From: 2-01-FULL-45-10 sp964433975
GTDB lineage: Bacteria; Omnitrophota; Gorgyraeia; 2-01-FULL-45-10
Reading direction: 5' to 3'
Assembly: GCA_964433975.1 (NCBI GenBank)
Contig: CAYSSS010000029.1
Location: forward strand, 1 to 20,253
Length of the DNA: 20,253 bases
In this document: piece after piece, positions 1 through 7,581 of the stretch
Position numbering within the stretch: position 1 is the first letter of the stretch
Layout of the letters: each line of letters opens with the position of its first letter
Notes under the pieces: generated by a model
Told to the model about the DNA's origin: nothing
Databases searched by the model: none
What the model saw: the letters and a program-made list of their open reading frames with translations, nothing else
Translations under genes and position numbers: made by a program

Positions 1-161
1 CGCAGGAAGATTTTGCAGATAAAGCCGACATCCACCGCACCTACGTCAGCTCGATCGAGCTTGGTAAGGTAGACGTAGGAATGGGTACTGCCTATAAAGT
101 AGCTGCTGCTTTAGACCTGTCATTAAGTATCCTCATAAAGGAAGCGGAAAGGAACACCTAG
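1..161 (+). CDS. XRE-family HTH regulator, C-terminal part (5' end outside window)
   Basis: An open frame runs from base 3 to a TAG at 159-161 and gives 53 residues with no start in the window. It begins QEDFADKADIHRTYVSSIE and continues with a helix-rich tail containing LGK, then VAAALDLS and LIKEAE. This is the typical second half of a Cro/cI-type HTH_3 domain (recognition helix around HRTYVSSIE, then the helices packing behind it). Family members bind short operators as dimers and often repress phage or mobile-element promoters. It converges with the terminase operon, whose last stop codon lies about 30 bases away. The N-terminal third of the HTH is missing only because the window starts here. 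Whether it regulates the minus-strand phage operon cannot be told. Confidence 0.8.
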   Translation, partial: QEDFADKADIHRTYVSSIELGKVDVGMGTAYKVAAALDLSLSILIKEAERNT

Positions 162-192
162 CCCCTTCCCGCTTCGCAGTAAACTTAATTAA

Positions 193-1872
193 TTACCATT
201 CTTCCGGATCCAGAACAAAGCGATCCTTCCTATCGTCCCTCCTATACACATGTGGGAACATCTCTGGCCTTAAGTCAGGCACGCCCTTTAGCTGGTCACT
301 TGGTGGCACATGTATCTTATAGCTGTGGACTCCACACATGCCACTCGGAGGCGTTAAAATATGGCTAACTATCATTTGCAGCGCATCCGGGCCATCATCA
401 TGCGGTGCGCGTGGGAAAAAACACATTTGCTCAAGAAGCACTCTGTGGTTTTTATTGAACTGTATAAGCCCCGGTTTTGTATAACTATGCAGCGACTGGA
501 TACGCTCTACCTTGTGCGACTGCGAACCATTATTGACTTCCTCAATATTAAGAGCGATCGACTCTTTTAGGCATCGCTCCCGTAACTGCTCTGCCATTAA
601 TAGCTGAAACACATTTGTCTCAATAACAAACTTTGTGAAGTAATACCTCCTGGCATAGTCCACGATATCGTTTATTGTGTCGTTAATCGACCTTCGGCAG
701 ATATCAGCCACTATTACATACAGTAGGCCATCTTTACTATCCCGGGCCAGGATAATGATCGCCGATGGGTCTCCTTTGCCAGTAGATGGATCACAGGCAC
801 CAAAATATGTGGGATTCTCAAGTGTTTTAATTAGCTCTTCGGGGCTCCTATAATTATTGCTCCAACATTGCAGCTCATCCATTTTAAACACTTGGGTCTT
901 TGGGTCTATAGGTCTATTTTGGCGTTCAGAACTAAAAACTATTGGGTTAGTATCCTGCTCATGCTTTAGCTGATAGATGCTCCATTTTTTAGGCCAGACT
1001 GACGCTGCCCCTTTATCCATGGCCTCCTTATTGTCATCGTAGAGCGCTTTTGCGGCTTCTGGACCTGATTCTTCGTTATATACAGCACGACCATTTAAAA
1101 CGTTACTCCAGCGCTCCCAGAGCTCTGTATTTGTTGGCTCAGAAACCAGCGCTGATACGACCTTCTTTCTCCAGTCAGGGCTCTTTTCCGGATCAAGTAG
1201 ATCCCCTATCAAGCAGAACGGATGAAAGTGCGTCCCAAGCAAAATATAGTTTGTGCCACCAGTACCCATCATACCCGTAGTCTTACCAAACCATTCCTTT
1301 ACCTTCTCTATTGCTTCTGTCGAAGAGAAAGCGTCACCCTTTTCCAGATCATCGCATATTATAAGGCTTGGCCTATACTCTTTATACCGAATACCTCGGC
1401 TACTCTCGGTAACCCCTATTGCGACAACCTTGATGCCAGTGCGCGTCTCGATTTCATTTTTAGTCCAACGTGGGGGTCTAGGCTTACCTTTAAACTCAAA
1501 TAGCTCCGGAAAATCTTCCCGGAGTAGTGGGTTATGAATTAACTCCGCCTTCACGTTATCGAGTATCCTTATTGATAGCTTTGACGTATTCGAGGCAAGC
1601 ACTATAAAGCGCTCCTTCTCATAACAGATACAATATAAAACATAGACTAACGTTATCATGGTCGATTTTCCAAAATCCCTGGGCGCCGCAAGCACATACT
1701 TTGCATCCCGGCCATTCGATATCTCCTGAAGTGTCTCATAGACCTCAAGATGCGCTTTTGATGGGTCTAGGCTTAAATGATGCTTTAAGTACGTCATCGC
1801 GAAGGCCCGTATTGAGCTTTCGGCGTTTTGACGTCGTAATTGATCAACTTCTTTTATAACTTTCTTAAACAT
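193..1872 (-). CDS. Phage terminase large subunit (ATPase plus RNase H-like nuclease)
   Basis: The 559-residue protein has the two-domain architecture of a phage DNA-packaging motor. The N-terminal ATPase shows a Walker A-like APRDFGKST at residues 63-71 and a Walker B LIICDD ending in D174-D175. The C-terminal RNase H-fold nuclease shows D361 in FGACDPSTGKGDPS, E418 in VIETN and D496 in DDGPDAL, the expected three acidic metal ligands. Large subunits cut concatemeric phage DNA and pump it into proheads. The ATG start has an AAGGAG on the minus strand, and the gene overlaps the upstream HTH gene by 8 nt, so the two are probably co-translated. No portal, capsid or tail gene is visible; they may lie left of the window, or this may be a remnant. 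The full length and intact motifs argue against a pseudogene. Confidence 0.9.
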   Translation of the reverse strand: MFKKVIKEVDQLRRQNAESSIRAFAMTYLKHHLSLDPSKAHLEVYETLQEISNGRDAKYVLAAPRDFGKSTMITLVYVLYCICYEKERFIVLASNTSKLSIRILDNVKAELIHNPLLREDFPELFEFKGKPRPPRWTKNEIETRTGIKVVAIGVTESSRGIRYKEYRPSLIICDDLEKGDAFSSTEAIEKVKEWFGKTTGMMGTGGTNYILLGTHFHPFCLIGDLLDPEKSPDWRKKVVSALVSEPTNTELWERWSNVLNGRAVYNEESGPEAAKALYDDNKEAMDKGAASVWPKKWSIYQLKHEQDTNPIVFSSERQNRPIDPKTQVFKMDELQCWSNNYRSPEELIKTLENPTYFGACDPSTGKGDPSAIIILARDSKDGLLYVIVADICRRSINDTINDIVDYARRYYFTKFVIETNVFQLLMAEQLRERCLKESIALNIEEVNNGSQSHKVERIQSLHSYTKPGLIQFNKNHRVLLEQMCFFPRAPHDDGPDALQMIVSHILTPPSGMCGVHSYKIHVPPSDQLKGVPDLRPEMFPHVYRRDDRKDRFVLDPEEW

Positions 1873-2542
1873 TTTTAGTCTCCTTATCTTTATTGTTTTG
1901 TTTTTTCAAAAGCTTTTCCGACTCATAGACTATTTCCGCTTTTTCTATTTTCTTTTGAAGTAGACTAACGTCTTTTTCTATTTCGGGGGTGAGGTTACCG
2001 CACTGACTTGCTACCCTGACCACCTCATCTAGAGTCTTACGCGCCTCTTCAAACGATTTTTCCTGGGCTGCGTCGTCAAAGCTATAAAAGAGCTCCCCCG
2101 TGATCTCCTGTGGGCGCATTGGTAAATAGCCGAGGCTCTGCATCTTCTCTACCATCTCCTTTAATACGCGCCAGGCCAAGAATTCCGATTGGCTTTTTTC
2201 TGAAACACTTGCGCCAGAGGTGCGAGCAAGTCGGACCAAATATTTGTGATGGCCAACGGCCTTTCGGAACATGTTACCGATGATGCGCTTGGCAAGATTA
2301 AGATTAGGAGTTAAAGCGTTATGTTCCTCGATTGCTTCCAGGTCGCGCCTTACGGTACGGTCTGATATAGTAAGGACCTCGCCAATCTGCTGCTGCGTAT
2401 AGCCCTCGCCCGAGAGAAACTCCACACATTCTTGGCGCTCAAGCTCAGATAACGACTTTGGATTTAGTCTGCCGTCCTTAATAGCCTGGATATTGTGAAG
2501 GACACGATCGGTGCCATCTTCAGGCTTATGTTCATTATCCAT
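1865..2542 (-). CDS. HTH protein in terminase small-subunit position
   Basis: This 225-residue protein carries a helix-turn-helix near residues 45-77, with YTQQQIGEVLTISDRTVRRD as the core: a helix that recognises TISDRTVRR-type sites and is common in small terminase subunits and in sigma-70 region 4-like HTHs. The rest is charged and helical, ending in a Lys/Glu-rich coiled coil (residues ~165-225), suitable for oligomerisation. It starts at an ATG with an excellent SD (GGAGGTGACCA-ATG), overlaps the methyltransferase gene upstream by 8 nt and the large terminase downstream by 8 nt. Small subunits recognise the packaging site and load the large subunit. The assignment rests on position and the HTH. 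A transcription factor is the alternative. Confidence 0.6.
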   Translation of the reverse strand: MDNEHKPEDGTDRVLHNIQAIKDGRLNPKSLSELERQECVEFLSGEGYTQQQIGEVLTISDRTVRRDLEAIEEHNALTPNLNLAKRIIGNMFRKAVGHHKYLVRLARTSGASVSEKSQSEFLAWRVLKEMVEKMQSLGYLPMRPQEITGELFYSFDDAAQEKSFEEARKTLDEVVRVASQCGNLTPEIEKDVSLLQKKIEKAEIVYESEKLLKKQNNKDKETKNV

Positions 2543-3797
2543 TGGTCACCTCCGGAAGATATTTTTTGACGAGCTCGGCAGATACATTTTCTTTACCCAC
2601 AAAAGCTATGTATCTGAGTACTGCTCCGTCAATGTACTTGGGTTCTATTTCCATGCCCAGGAATTTTCGTCCAAGACTTACTGCAGCTATTAAACTAGAA
2701 CCGCTACCGATGAACCCGTCAAATACAATGTCGTTCCTTACCGAGCTATTGCGGATGGCTCGAGCTGGAAGCGACACGCTCTTTTGGGTTGGATGGATTC
2801 TTTCGGACACCTTGTCCCTGGCCACTTCCCATAAATTGCTCTCGTTCGTGGGTCCATGCCACTTATGCGGTCCATTCTTAAGCCACGAGAAAATGCAGAA
2901 TTCCGTTTGCTGATTATAATCTCCATAGGAAATTGCAAACGTCGGCTTAGCCCAAGTAATTACTGTAGAGATGTGAAACCCAAGCTCTTTTAATACTTGG
3001 TGGACAAAATAAAACTTCGCATGGCCATTCCAAATATAGGCCGATGCACCATCCTTTAGATAACGCTTTAGGTTATTTAAAACGCTTCTGATCCACTCCT
3101 CATAATCTTCCTCGCTTAAATTGTCTTTGTACAACGCGTCCCATCGTTTTGATTTCTTTGGCCTGGCTTCAAGGTCAGGACGATTCTGCGCAAGATAAAA
3201 ACATCCGTATGGGGGGTCGGTATGCACGAGGTCAATCTTGTCATCTTGCATCAAGATACCCATATCGGCTTCAGATGCACAATCGCCGCACATGATACGG
3301 CTATCCCCGAGCTGGATAACATCCCCTCTCTTGGTAATAGGCTCTTTAATAGCAGTAACTGTGGCGTCAAAATCAAAATCGTCCGGATCTTTCGGCTCAC
3401 GCAACCCTTCCAAAAACTTATCCACCTCGGATGAGTCAAAGCCAGACAGGCCTAAATCTATGTCTAAAATCTTACTCAGCTCTTCGATAAGAGTTGGGAG
3501 CTTAGCAAAATCCCATTCACCCTGTATGCGATTGAGGGCTAAATTCAAAAGCTTCTCTTTTTCTATGGAGAGGTCCACGATAACCACATCTACCTCTTTA
3601 TAGCCAAGCTTGATCAGAACGCGTAATCGCTGATTCCCTCCTACGACATGCCAACTCTGTGAGTTGACGATGAGAGGCTCGTAGCATTCGTAGGTTTTAA
3701 TGCTTTCTACGAGCTTCTTGAATTCATTTTTTCTCATTTTGCGCGCGTTGTACGGCGCAAACTTCACCTGCCCTATTGGTACTTTTCTTATTTCCAT
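2535..3797 (-). CDS. ParB-like domain fused to a DNA N6-adenine methyltransferase
   Basis: This 420-residue protein has a ParB/Srx-like N-terminal domain (about residues 1-110; IPL-type VKFAPYNARKM and the GGNQRL box at 53-58) followed by a site-specific DNA methyltransferase. Catalytic motif IV DPPYG is at residues 194-198, HPTQK at 336-340, and the S-adenosylmethionine motif FDGFIGSGS at 359-367. Motif IV precedes the SAM motif, the order of beta-class adenine methyltransferases. Such fusions are common in phages and prophages, where methylation protects phage DNA from host nucleases or marks it for packaging. The start ATG has a strong SD (AAGGAGGG). It heads the three-gene phage operon with the terminase genes. 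No cognate nuclease is next to it, so it looks like an orphan modification enzyme. Its target sequence cannot be read from the gene. Confidence 0.9.
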   Translation of the reverse strand: MEIRKVPIGQVKFAPYNARKMRKNEFKKLVESIKTYECYEPLIVNSQSWHVVGGNQRLRVLIKLGYKEVDVVIVDLSIEKEKLLNLALNRIQGEWDFAKLPTLIEELSKILDIDLGLSGFDSSEVDKFLEGLREPKDPDDFDFDATVTAIKEPITKRGDVIQLGDSRIMCGDCASEADMGILMQDDKIDLVHTDPPYGCFYLAQNRPDLEARPKKSKRWDALYKDNLSEEDYEEWIRSVLNNLKRYLKDGASAYIWNGHAKFYFVHQVLKELGFHISTVITWAKPTFAISYGDYNQQTEFCIFSWLKNGPHKWHGPTNESNLWEVARDKVSERIHPTQKSVSLPARAIRNSSVRNDIVFDGFIGSGSSLIAAVSLGRKFLGMEIEPKYIDGAVLRYIAFVGKENVSAELVKKYLPEVTNG

Positions 3798-3822
3798 TGC
3801 CTTTCCCTCCTTGTTTTATAAT

Positions 3823-3851
3823 CCCCCTACCTTAATTATACGTTTAGGGGG
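3823..3851 (-). promoter_or_regulatory. Inverted repeat flanking a candidate -10 box
   Basis: CCCCCTA at 3823-3829 and TAGGGGG at 3845-3851 form a perfect 7-bp inverted repeat with a 15-nt spacer. On the minus strand the spacer contains TATAAT (3835-3840), about 38 bp upstream of the methyltransferase start. The layout suits an operator overlapping the -10 region of the phage operon. The matching -35 (GTGTGG at 17-nt spacing) is weak, so the promoter itself is uncertain, and no T-run follows that would make this a terminator. Confidence 0.4.
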
Positions 3852-3877
3852 TCAAATCCACACCAGGATGAAATTGT

Positions 3878-3906
3878 TATAACTTATTTATTTACAATAT
3901 GTTATA
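3878..3906. promoter_or_regulatory. 11-bp inverted repeat, candidate operator
   Basis: TATAACTTATT (3878-3888) and AATATGTTATA (3896-3906) are inverted with one mismatch and a 7-nt spacer. The arm also includes an 8-bp palindrome GTTATAAC at 3876-3883. It lies about 80-110 bp upstream of the methyltransferase start, where a phage-type repressor or activator could bind. No regulator is assigned. AT-richness raises the chance of coincidence. Confidence 0.35.
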
Positions 3907-4021
3907 GAAATGTATATTTTATGCTTCACAACTCCTTTGTTATCAATAAGTTGCAAGCGCATTTTTTTGAAAATAATCGATATTTTTTATATTTTCCATC
4001 CTTTTTAGGCCAAAAAACAAC

Positions 4022-4060
4022 AAAAAACGGCATGAATCCATAAAATCCGGACACATGCCG
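4022..4060 (-). terminator. Rho-independent terminator after cap3
   Basis: On the minus strand CGGCATG pairs with CATGCCG (plus-strand arms 4054-4060 and 4028-4034), with a possible inner TCC/GGA pairing, and six T residues follow directly (plus-strand A-run 4022-4027). It sits about 50 bp past the cap3 stop codon and in the right orientation to end the long defence transcript. It is the only convincing terminator I found on that strand between here and 17353. Confidence 0.8.
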
Positions 4061-4107
4061 CATTGACAAGTCTGCTAATTAATTATTGAATATTGCTAAA
4101 TATTATA

Positions 4108-4584
4108 CTAATCTTTATTTTCTTTAAGTTGGTAATAATCCACGCCGTTATGAACGCTAAACCAAAGCTCAAGATTATGTATGTCATTTCCTATAATGAT
4201 CATGATGAAATAATTTAACTCGTGTTTAGACTTTAGAAATGAGTCTGCCATGGACTCTAAATCTAATGTGGACGGAGATGGCTTCCCTTGAGGGTGGGTA
4301 TGCCATTCGCCTACAAAATGGTGTCCTTTTTTAAAACGTTGTTTAATGAGTTGCCGCTGAAATACGCGATTTGGAATAAACAACGTTCTCCATCGCTTGT
4401 CAGTCGGCTGAGGAGGCGAGACTTCAACAATACGAATTATAGGAAAATCAAATTCTGCAAAAAGAAGCCCTCCGGATTCTGCCTCGGCTCCTTGTTGACG
4501 ATAGGTGCCAAAGAATTCTACCACATCCGTAGTTATGAGAATTTGTTGTTCAGAATTAGGAATATTATATATGCGATGCTTCAT
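4108..4584 (-). CDS. cap3: CBASS Cap3, JAMM/JAB isopeptidase
   Basis: This is a Mov34/JAB-family zinc protease, the deconjugase of type II CBASS that removes the CD-NTase from proteins it has been attached to. Counted from the longer start at 4629, the JAMM signature is EWHTHP (E108, H110, H112) followed by S120 and D123, i.e. HxHP-x7-SxxD, with the upstream glutamate in ESGGLLF at 51. I prefer the ATG at 4584, which makes a classical ATGA overlap with the cap2 stop and yields 158 residues. The longer frame to an ATG at 4629 lacks an SD and overlaps cap2 by 49 nt. It is the last gene of the defence operon, ahead of the terminator. All zinc ligands are present, so it should be active. Confidence 0.9.
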   Translation of the reverse strand: MKHRIYNIPNSEQQILITTDVVEFFGTYRQQGAEAESGGLLFAEFDFPIIRIVEVSPPQPTDKRWRTLFIPNRVFQRQLIKQRFKKGHHFVGEWHTHPQGKPSPSTLDLESMADSFLKSKHELNYFIMIIIGNDIHNLELWFSVHNGVDYYQLKENKD

Positions 4585-6437
4585 ATGCTTACCAAAGAGC
4601 ATAAGTTGCAAGAATCTGATTTCTTCCATAATTTTCGGAATATTCGCGAATACCCTCCACTGCCAATTTCCTGCACCCAGACATCTGCAATACTCGCATC
4701 TAGCGATTTAAAGTGCTCCTCGCTACTTATCCAGGTAGTAAGGCAAGAATCTGAAGATGAAGCAAGAAGCATGTCTATAGCTGCGGATGCTATCATTGAT
4801 GCCACTGGCATTAAAAAAGTAGGGCCGTACTGCTGATAATGGGTACAGCTGCCTGGTTCTTTAGAAATGGTTGTTTCGCGAAATTTAGCGACATTGTATA
4901 AAAATTGACCAAACTCATTTGACTGGCATTTGAAGCATCCACCATTTTTAGAAATAAAAAGACAATGCCCTGCAACAGCATAAGGCTCAAGCCATCCTAA
5001 CATTAAAGGTGGGATTTGCGCTTTTCGCGCTAACGCGTTAAGCGCATTTTCACAACGCCAGTTTGCAACCGTTGAAATCACTAAGTCATGCTCGCTAAAA
5101 AGATTTGGGTTAGAGTCGAATGCATCCTCCCAACTCTTTGTGATTCCATCTATCTTTAAATGAGGCAGATCTTGTCTAAGTTTCTCAGTAAGGGCATCTG
5201 CCTTGAGACGATAAACCGACGAAGTGCCAAGTATATGCCGCCCAACATTCTCCCAACTAAATAAATCATTATCTATAACAGTAATACGCCCCACTCCTGC
5301 GCGGCTCACTAAATGTGCTACATATCCTCCTAGAGAGCCACATCCTATTAACAAAACCGCTTTTTGAGATAAATCTCGCCCGTCTCCACCTCTTGAATGA
5401 ATCCAACTATGATATGCTCGCACAACCTTACCACGACCCACCATTGTAGAACTAATCTTATGCGATGCCCTCTTGAAAAGCAAATCTTCTGGAACTTTTC
5501 CTCGACGGAAACCATGCGTAAGCTCAGTGGACCCACTTTGAGAAAGGCCTAACCCATTGAAAATTATACCCCCAAGAGCCAATCCCGCCCCCTCTTTTTG
5601 GGAAAGGAGGACAAGCCCTTTTCCATAATTCTTAAGTATATGATTTTTTATTAGCTCTGCCGATGAAGAATCATTAGACTCAGCAAGAGATATCAAATCT
5701 TTAAGAGTATTAGGATAGTCTTTAGGAAGAAGGGGCGTGTCACGACAAACTAAAATACCAGCATTCTCTACTGTCAGATCTAATGGCTTACTTGTTAAAT
5801 TAGTAGCCCAGTAATTAAGCCTCTCCGCTGACGAAGCTACACAAATATACTTGTTGCAAAAGGCAGCGGGGAACGACTTTCCAAGCTGTTCAACCTGATC
5901 AATAAGTAAAACATCTTGAGCTCCTTCTGTAATGCATTGATTCCAATAATAAGAAAATTCTTCTTTAAAATCATCCGCACTAAGCCCAAGAAGAATCTCT
6001 TTTGCTTGGCTGCAAACATGCCTAAAGAGCCCTATGGGATCTTCGCTATTTAAAGCCGCATGCCCCGGGATTGTACAGAGAAGGCCATTATTTAATACAT
6101 GTGGATTCTGAAGAAATAATTGCTTCCAATCGATGACATAGGCGATAGGTGGCTCATCTGGAAACCGCTTGGGCAAACCAATATCAACTGTCCAATCTTT
6201 TTCTGATGCACGAATCTGAGTGCGCCATATCGCTGAATAACCTTTCAAAAATGAACATGCGTCTTTTTCTGAAATAAGTTGGAATGCCTTATCATTTTTC
6301 AGATCAGATGTTAGGGCGCCTACCGCTACTAGATGGCGTTCTTCTAAAAATTTTATTGGACCTATTTTAGCCAAACCTTCCACCACCTTGATGGTCGACA
6401 GCCTTTTTAGGCGTTTGATCTGCCAGCCCTTTTCCAC
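4581..6437 (-). CDS. cap2: CBASS Cap2, E2-E1 fusion ubiquitin-transfer-like enzyme
   Basis: Up to 618 residues. The N-terminal E2-like domain (about 20-155) has FPDEPP at 92-97 and PHVLNNGLLC with candidate catalytic C121. The C-terminal ThiF/E1 adenylation domain (about 330-600) has the nucleotide loop GCGSLGG at 365-371 and DND at 389-391; C531 in EPGSCTHY is the likely E1 cysteine. Paired CxxC motifs (501/504 and 610/613) may bind zinc. Cap2 activates the CD-NTase C-terminal glycine and attaches it to other proteins, priming the synthase. The frame opens at a GTG (6437) with no good SD, overlapping the CD-NTase gene by 71 nt. A TTG at 6374, with AAGGTGG 8 nt upstream and only an 8-nt overlap, is an attractive alternative that would shorten the protein by 21 residues and still keep the E2 core. 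Confidence 0.93.
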   Translation of the reverse strand: MEKGWQIKRLKRLSTIKVVEGLAKIGPIKFLEERHLVAVGALTSDLKNDKAFQLISEKDACSFLKGYSAIWRTQIRASEKDWTVDIGLPKRFPDEPPIAYVIDWKQLFLQNPHVLNNGLLCTIPGHAALNSEDPIGLFRHVCSQAKEILLGLSADDFKEEFSYYWNQCITEGAQDVLLIDQVEQLGKSFPAAFCNKYICVASSAERLNYWATNLTSKPLDLTVENAGILVCRDTPLLPKDYPNTLKDLISLAESNDSSSAELIKNHILKNYGKGLVLLSQKEGAGLALGGIIFNGLGLSQSGSTELTHGFRRGKVPEDLLFKRASHKISSTMVGRGKVVRAYHSWIHSRGGDGRDLSQKAVLLIGCGSLGGYVAHLVSRAGVGRITVIDNDLFSWENVGRHILGTSSVYRLKADALTEKLRQDLPHLKIDGITKSWEDAFDSNPNLFSEHDLVISTVANWRCENALNALARKAQIPPLMLGWLEPYAVAGHCLFISKNGGCFKCQSNEFGQFLYNVAKFRETTISKEPGSCTHYQQYGPTFLMPVASMIASAAIDMLLASSSDSCLTTWISSEEHFKSLDASIADVWVQEIGSGGYSRIFRKLWKKSDSCNLCSLVSI

Positions 6438-7581
6438 CTATTACAATACCTGAGGATAAGCCGATTTTTTTCCTTAAATTATCAACGTTCAAATCTGCGC
6501 CGAATTTATTCTTTACCTTCTCACTAAGGTATTGGATATCATTAGAGGAACTAAATGTCCCAAAATCTGTCCTCGCTTGTTCAAGCCATTGCCAGAATTT
6601 TTTTTCAAGTTTCAATTCACGCCCTTTGTCTGTAGGCCACTTGTCAGCGAAATCTTCTGCAGGATTAACTGGATTGGGAACTCTTGGTTCTTGCTTGTTA
6701 ACTAAGTCTCCCATCTTTGTTAAAATCGCCTGCATAGCATCCTCAATTGCTTCTTCCCCTTGATAAGATCTAGCTGCAAGTGTAGTAATAATAGCAGAGA
6801 TAGGATGCCCCTCTATATCCTTTTCAAACATAATGTCCCGATGTCTTTTCAGAATCTGTACACATCGTTGTAAAGGAGTGCGCCACTGATAGACAGGAAT
6901 GGCATCCACCTTGGCAACCTTTGCTTTTACACTCATAGATTCAAAAAGTCTCTTGGCCTGTTTCATTCGTGTTTCAAACCACTTAGCATACCCCTCAGGG
7001 TTGCTTATGTTCCATTCGGGAGAAATCACCCTATATGACTTTTTTCTATCATCTGTTATGGATACTGCTAACTGAGCAACCTGCTTAGCAAAAAACTCGA
7101 CTGTCCCAGCCTTAATCATACGCTCTTGAAGCACTCCCCGTATCAATGCATTCTCAGGAATGCATGGCACGGTGTCGAGATGAAAATTAAGTTGGTCTTG
7201 ATAAATAAGTCTCCAGCATCGATGTCTAGATTCGAGCTCCTCTTCAATATGATGTTCAATACGATAAGCTTCAAGATCTGCGCCTATCAATTTCTTAAGC
7301 TGTTCTTGCGTATAATTTTCCTTTGTAATCCCTTGTTGGAGCTTACAGGAAAGGTCTAGATCGTAGTCATTCCTTTTCCATGGTCTTATAACAGTACCTA
7401 AACGAAATGACCCCTGTGCAAAAACATGTGGCTTAAATCTAGCGCTTTTTGATTTTGGATTCTCACTTAACCATTTACCGAGATCCTCATATCTAGCGTA
7501 AGCAGTTTCATAGCTAGAATCTGGAATATCAATTGAACTACCTATTTCACCAAGCATCATTTTTAATATCTGTGCACTCAT
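6367..7581 (-). CDS. CBASS CD-NTase (cGAS/DncV-like nucleotidyltransferase)
   Basis: This 404-residue SMODS-type enzyme makes the cyclic oligonucleotide alarm signal. The nucleotidyltransferase signature is intact: GSFRLGT with G57-S58, DYDLDL with metal-binding D74 and D76, and the third carboxylate D136 in FHLDTVP. The C-terminal half is the helical nucleotide-binding lid. The protein ends in GGGRFG, so a free C-terminal glycine is available for conjugation by the adjacent Cap2, the arrangement described for type II CBASS. The ATG start has a strong AGGAGG SD and an ATGA overlap with the cap5 stop. A SAVED effector upstream implies a cyclic di- or trinucleotide product, but the exact nucleotide cannot be inferred from the sequence alone, nor can the CD-NTase clade. 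Confidence 0.93.
   Translation of the reverse strand: MSAQILKMMLGEIGSSIDIPDSSYETAYARYEDLGKWLSENPKSKSARFKPHVFAQGSFRLGTVIRPWKRNDYDLDLSCKLQQGITKENYTQEQLKKLIGADLEAYRIEHHIEEELESRHRCWRLIYQDQLNFHLDTVPCIPENALIRGVLQERMIKAGTVEFFAKQVAQLAVSITDDRKKSYRVISPEWNISNPEGYAKWFETRMKQAKRLFESMSVKAKVAKVDAIPVYQWRTPLQRCVQILKRHRDIMFEKDIEGHPISAIITTLAARSYQGEEAIEDAMQAILTKMGDLVNKQEPRVPNPVNPAEDFADKWPTDKGRELKLEKKFWQWLEQARTDFGTFSSSNDIQYLSEKVKNKFGADLNVDNLRKKIGLSSGIVIGGKGLADQTPKKAVDHQGGGRFG

Larger units (their letters stand above)
3798..4107. other. Non-coding gap between phage operon and defence operon
   Basis: This 310-bp, very AT-rich stretch has no credible gene on either strand. Its left part holds two inverted repeats (3823-3851 and 3878-3906) next to a TATAAT on the minus strand, so it probably carries the promoter and operators of the methyltransferase-terminase operon. 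Its right part carries the Rho-independent terminator at 4022-4060, which ends minus-strand transcription arriving from cap3. The remaining A/T-rich bases around 3955-4020 show no further structure I can support. Confidence 0.6.

Noticed and set aside
4288..4836. 182-residue plus-strand open frame opposite cap3/cap2
   Set aside because: It is antisense to two well-supported genes, has no ribosome site and no family features.
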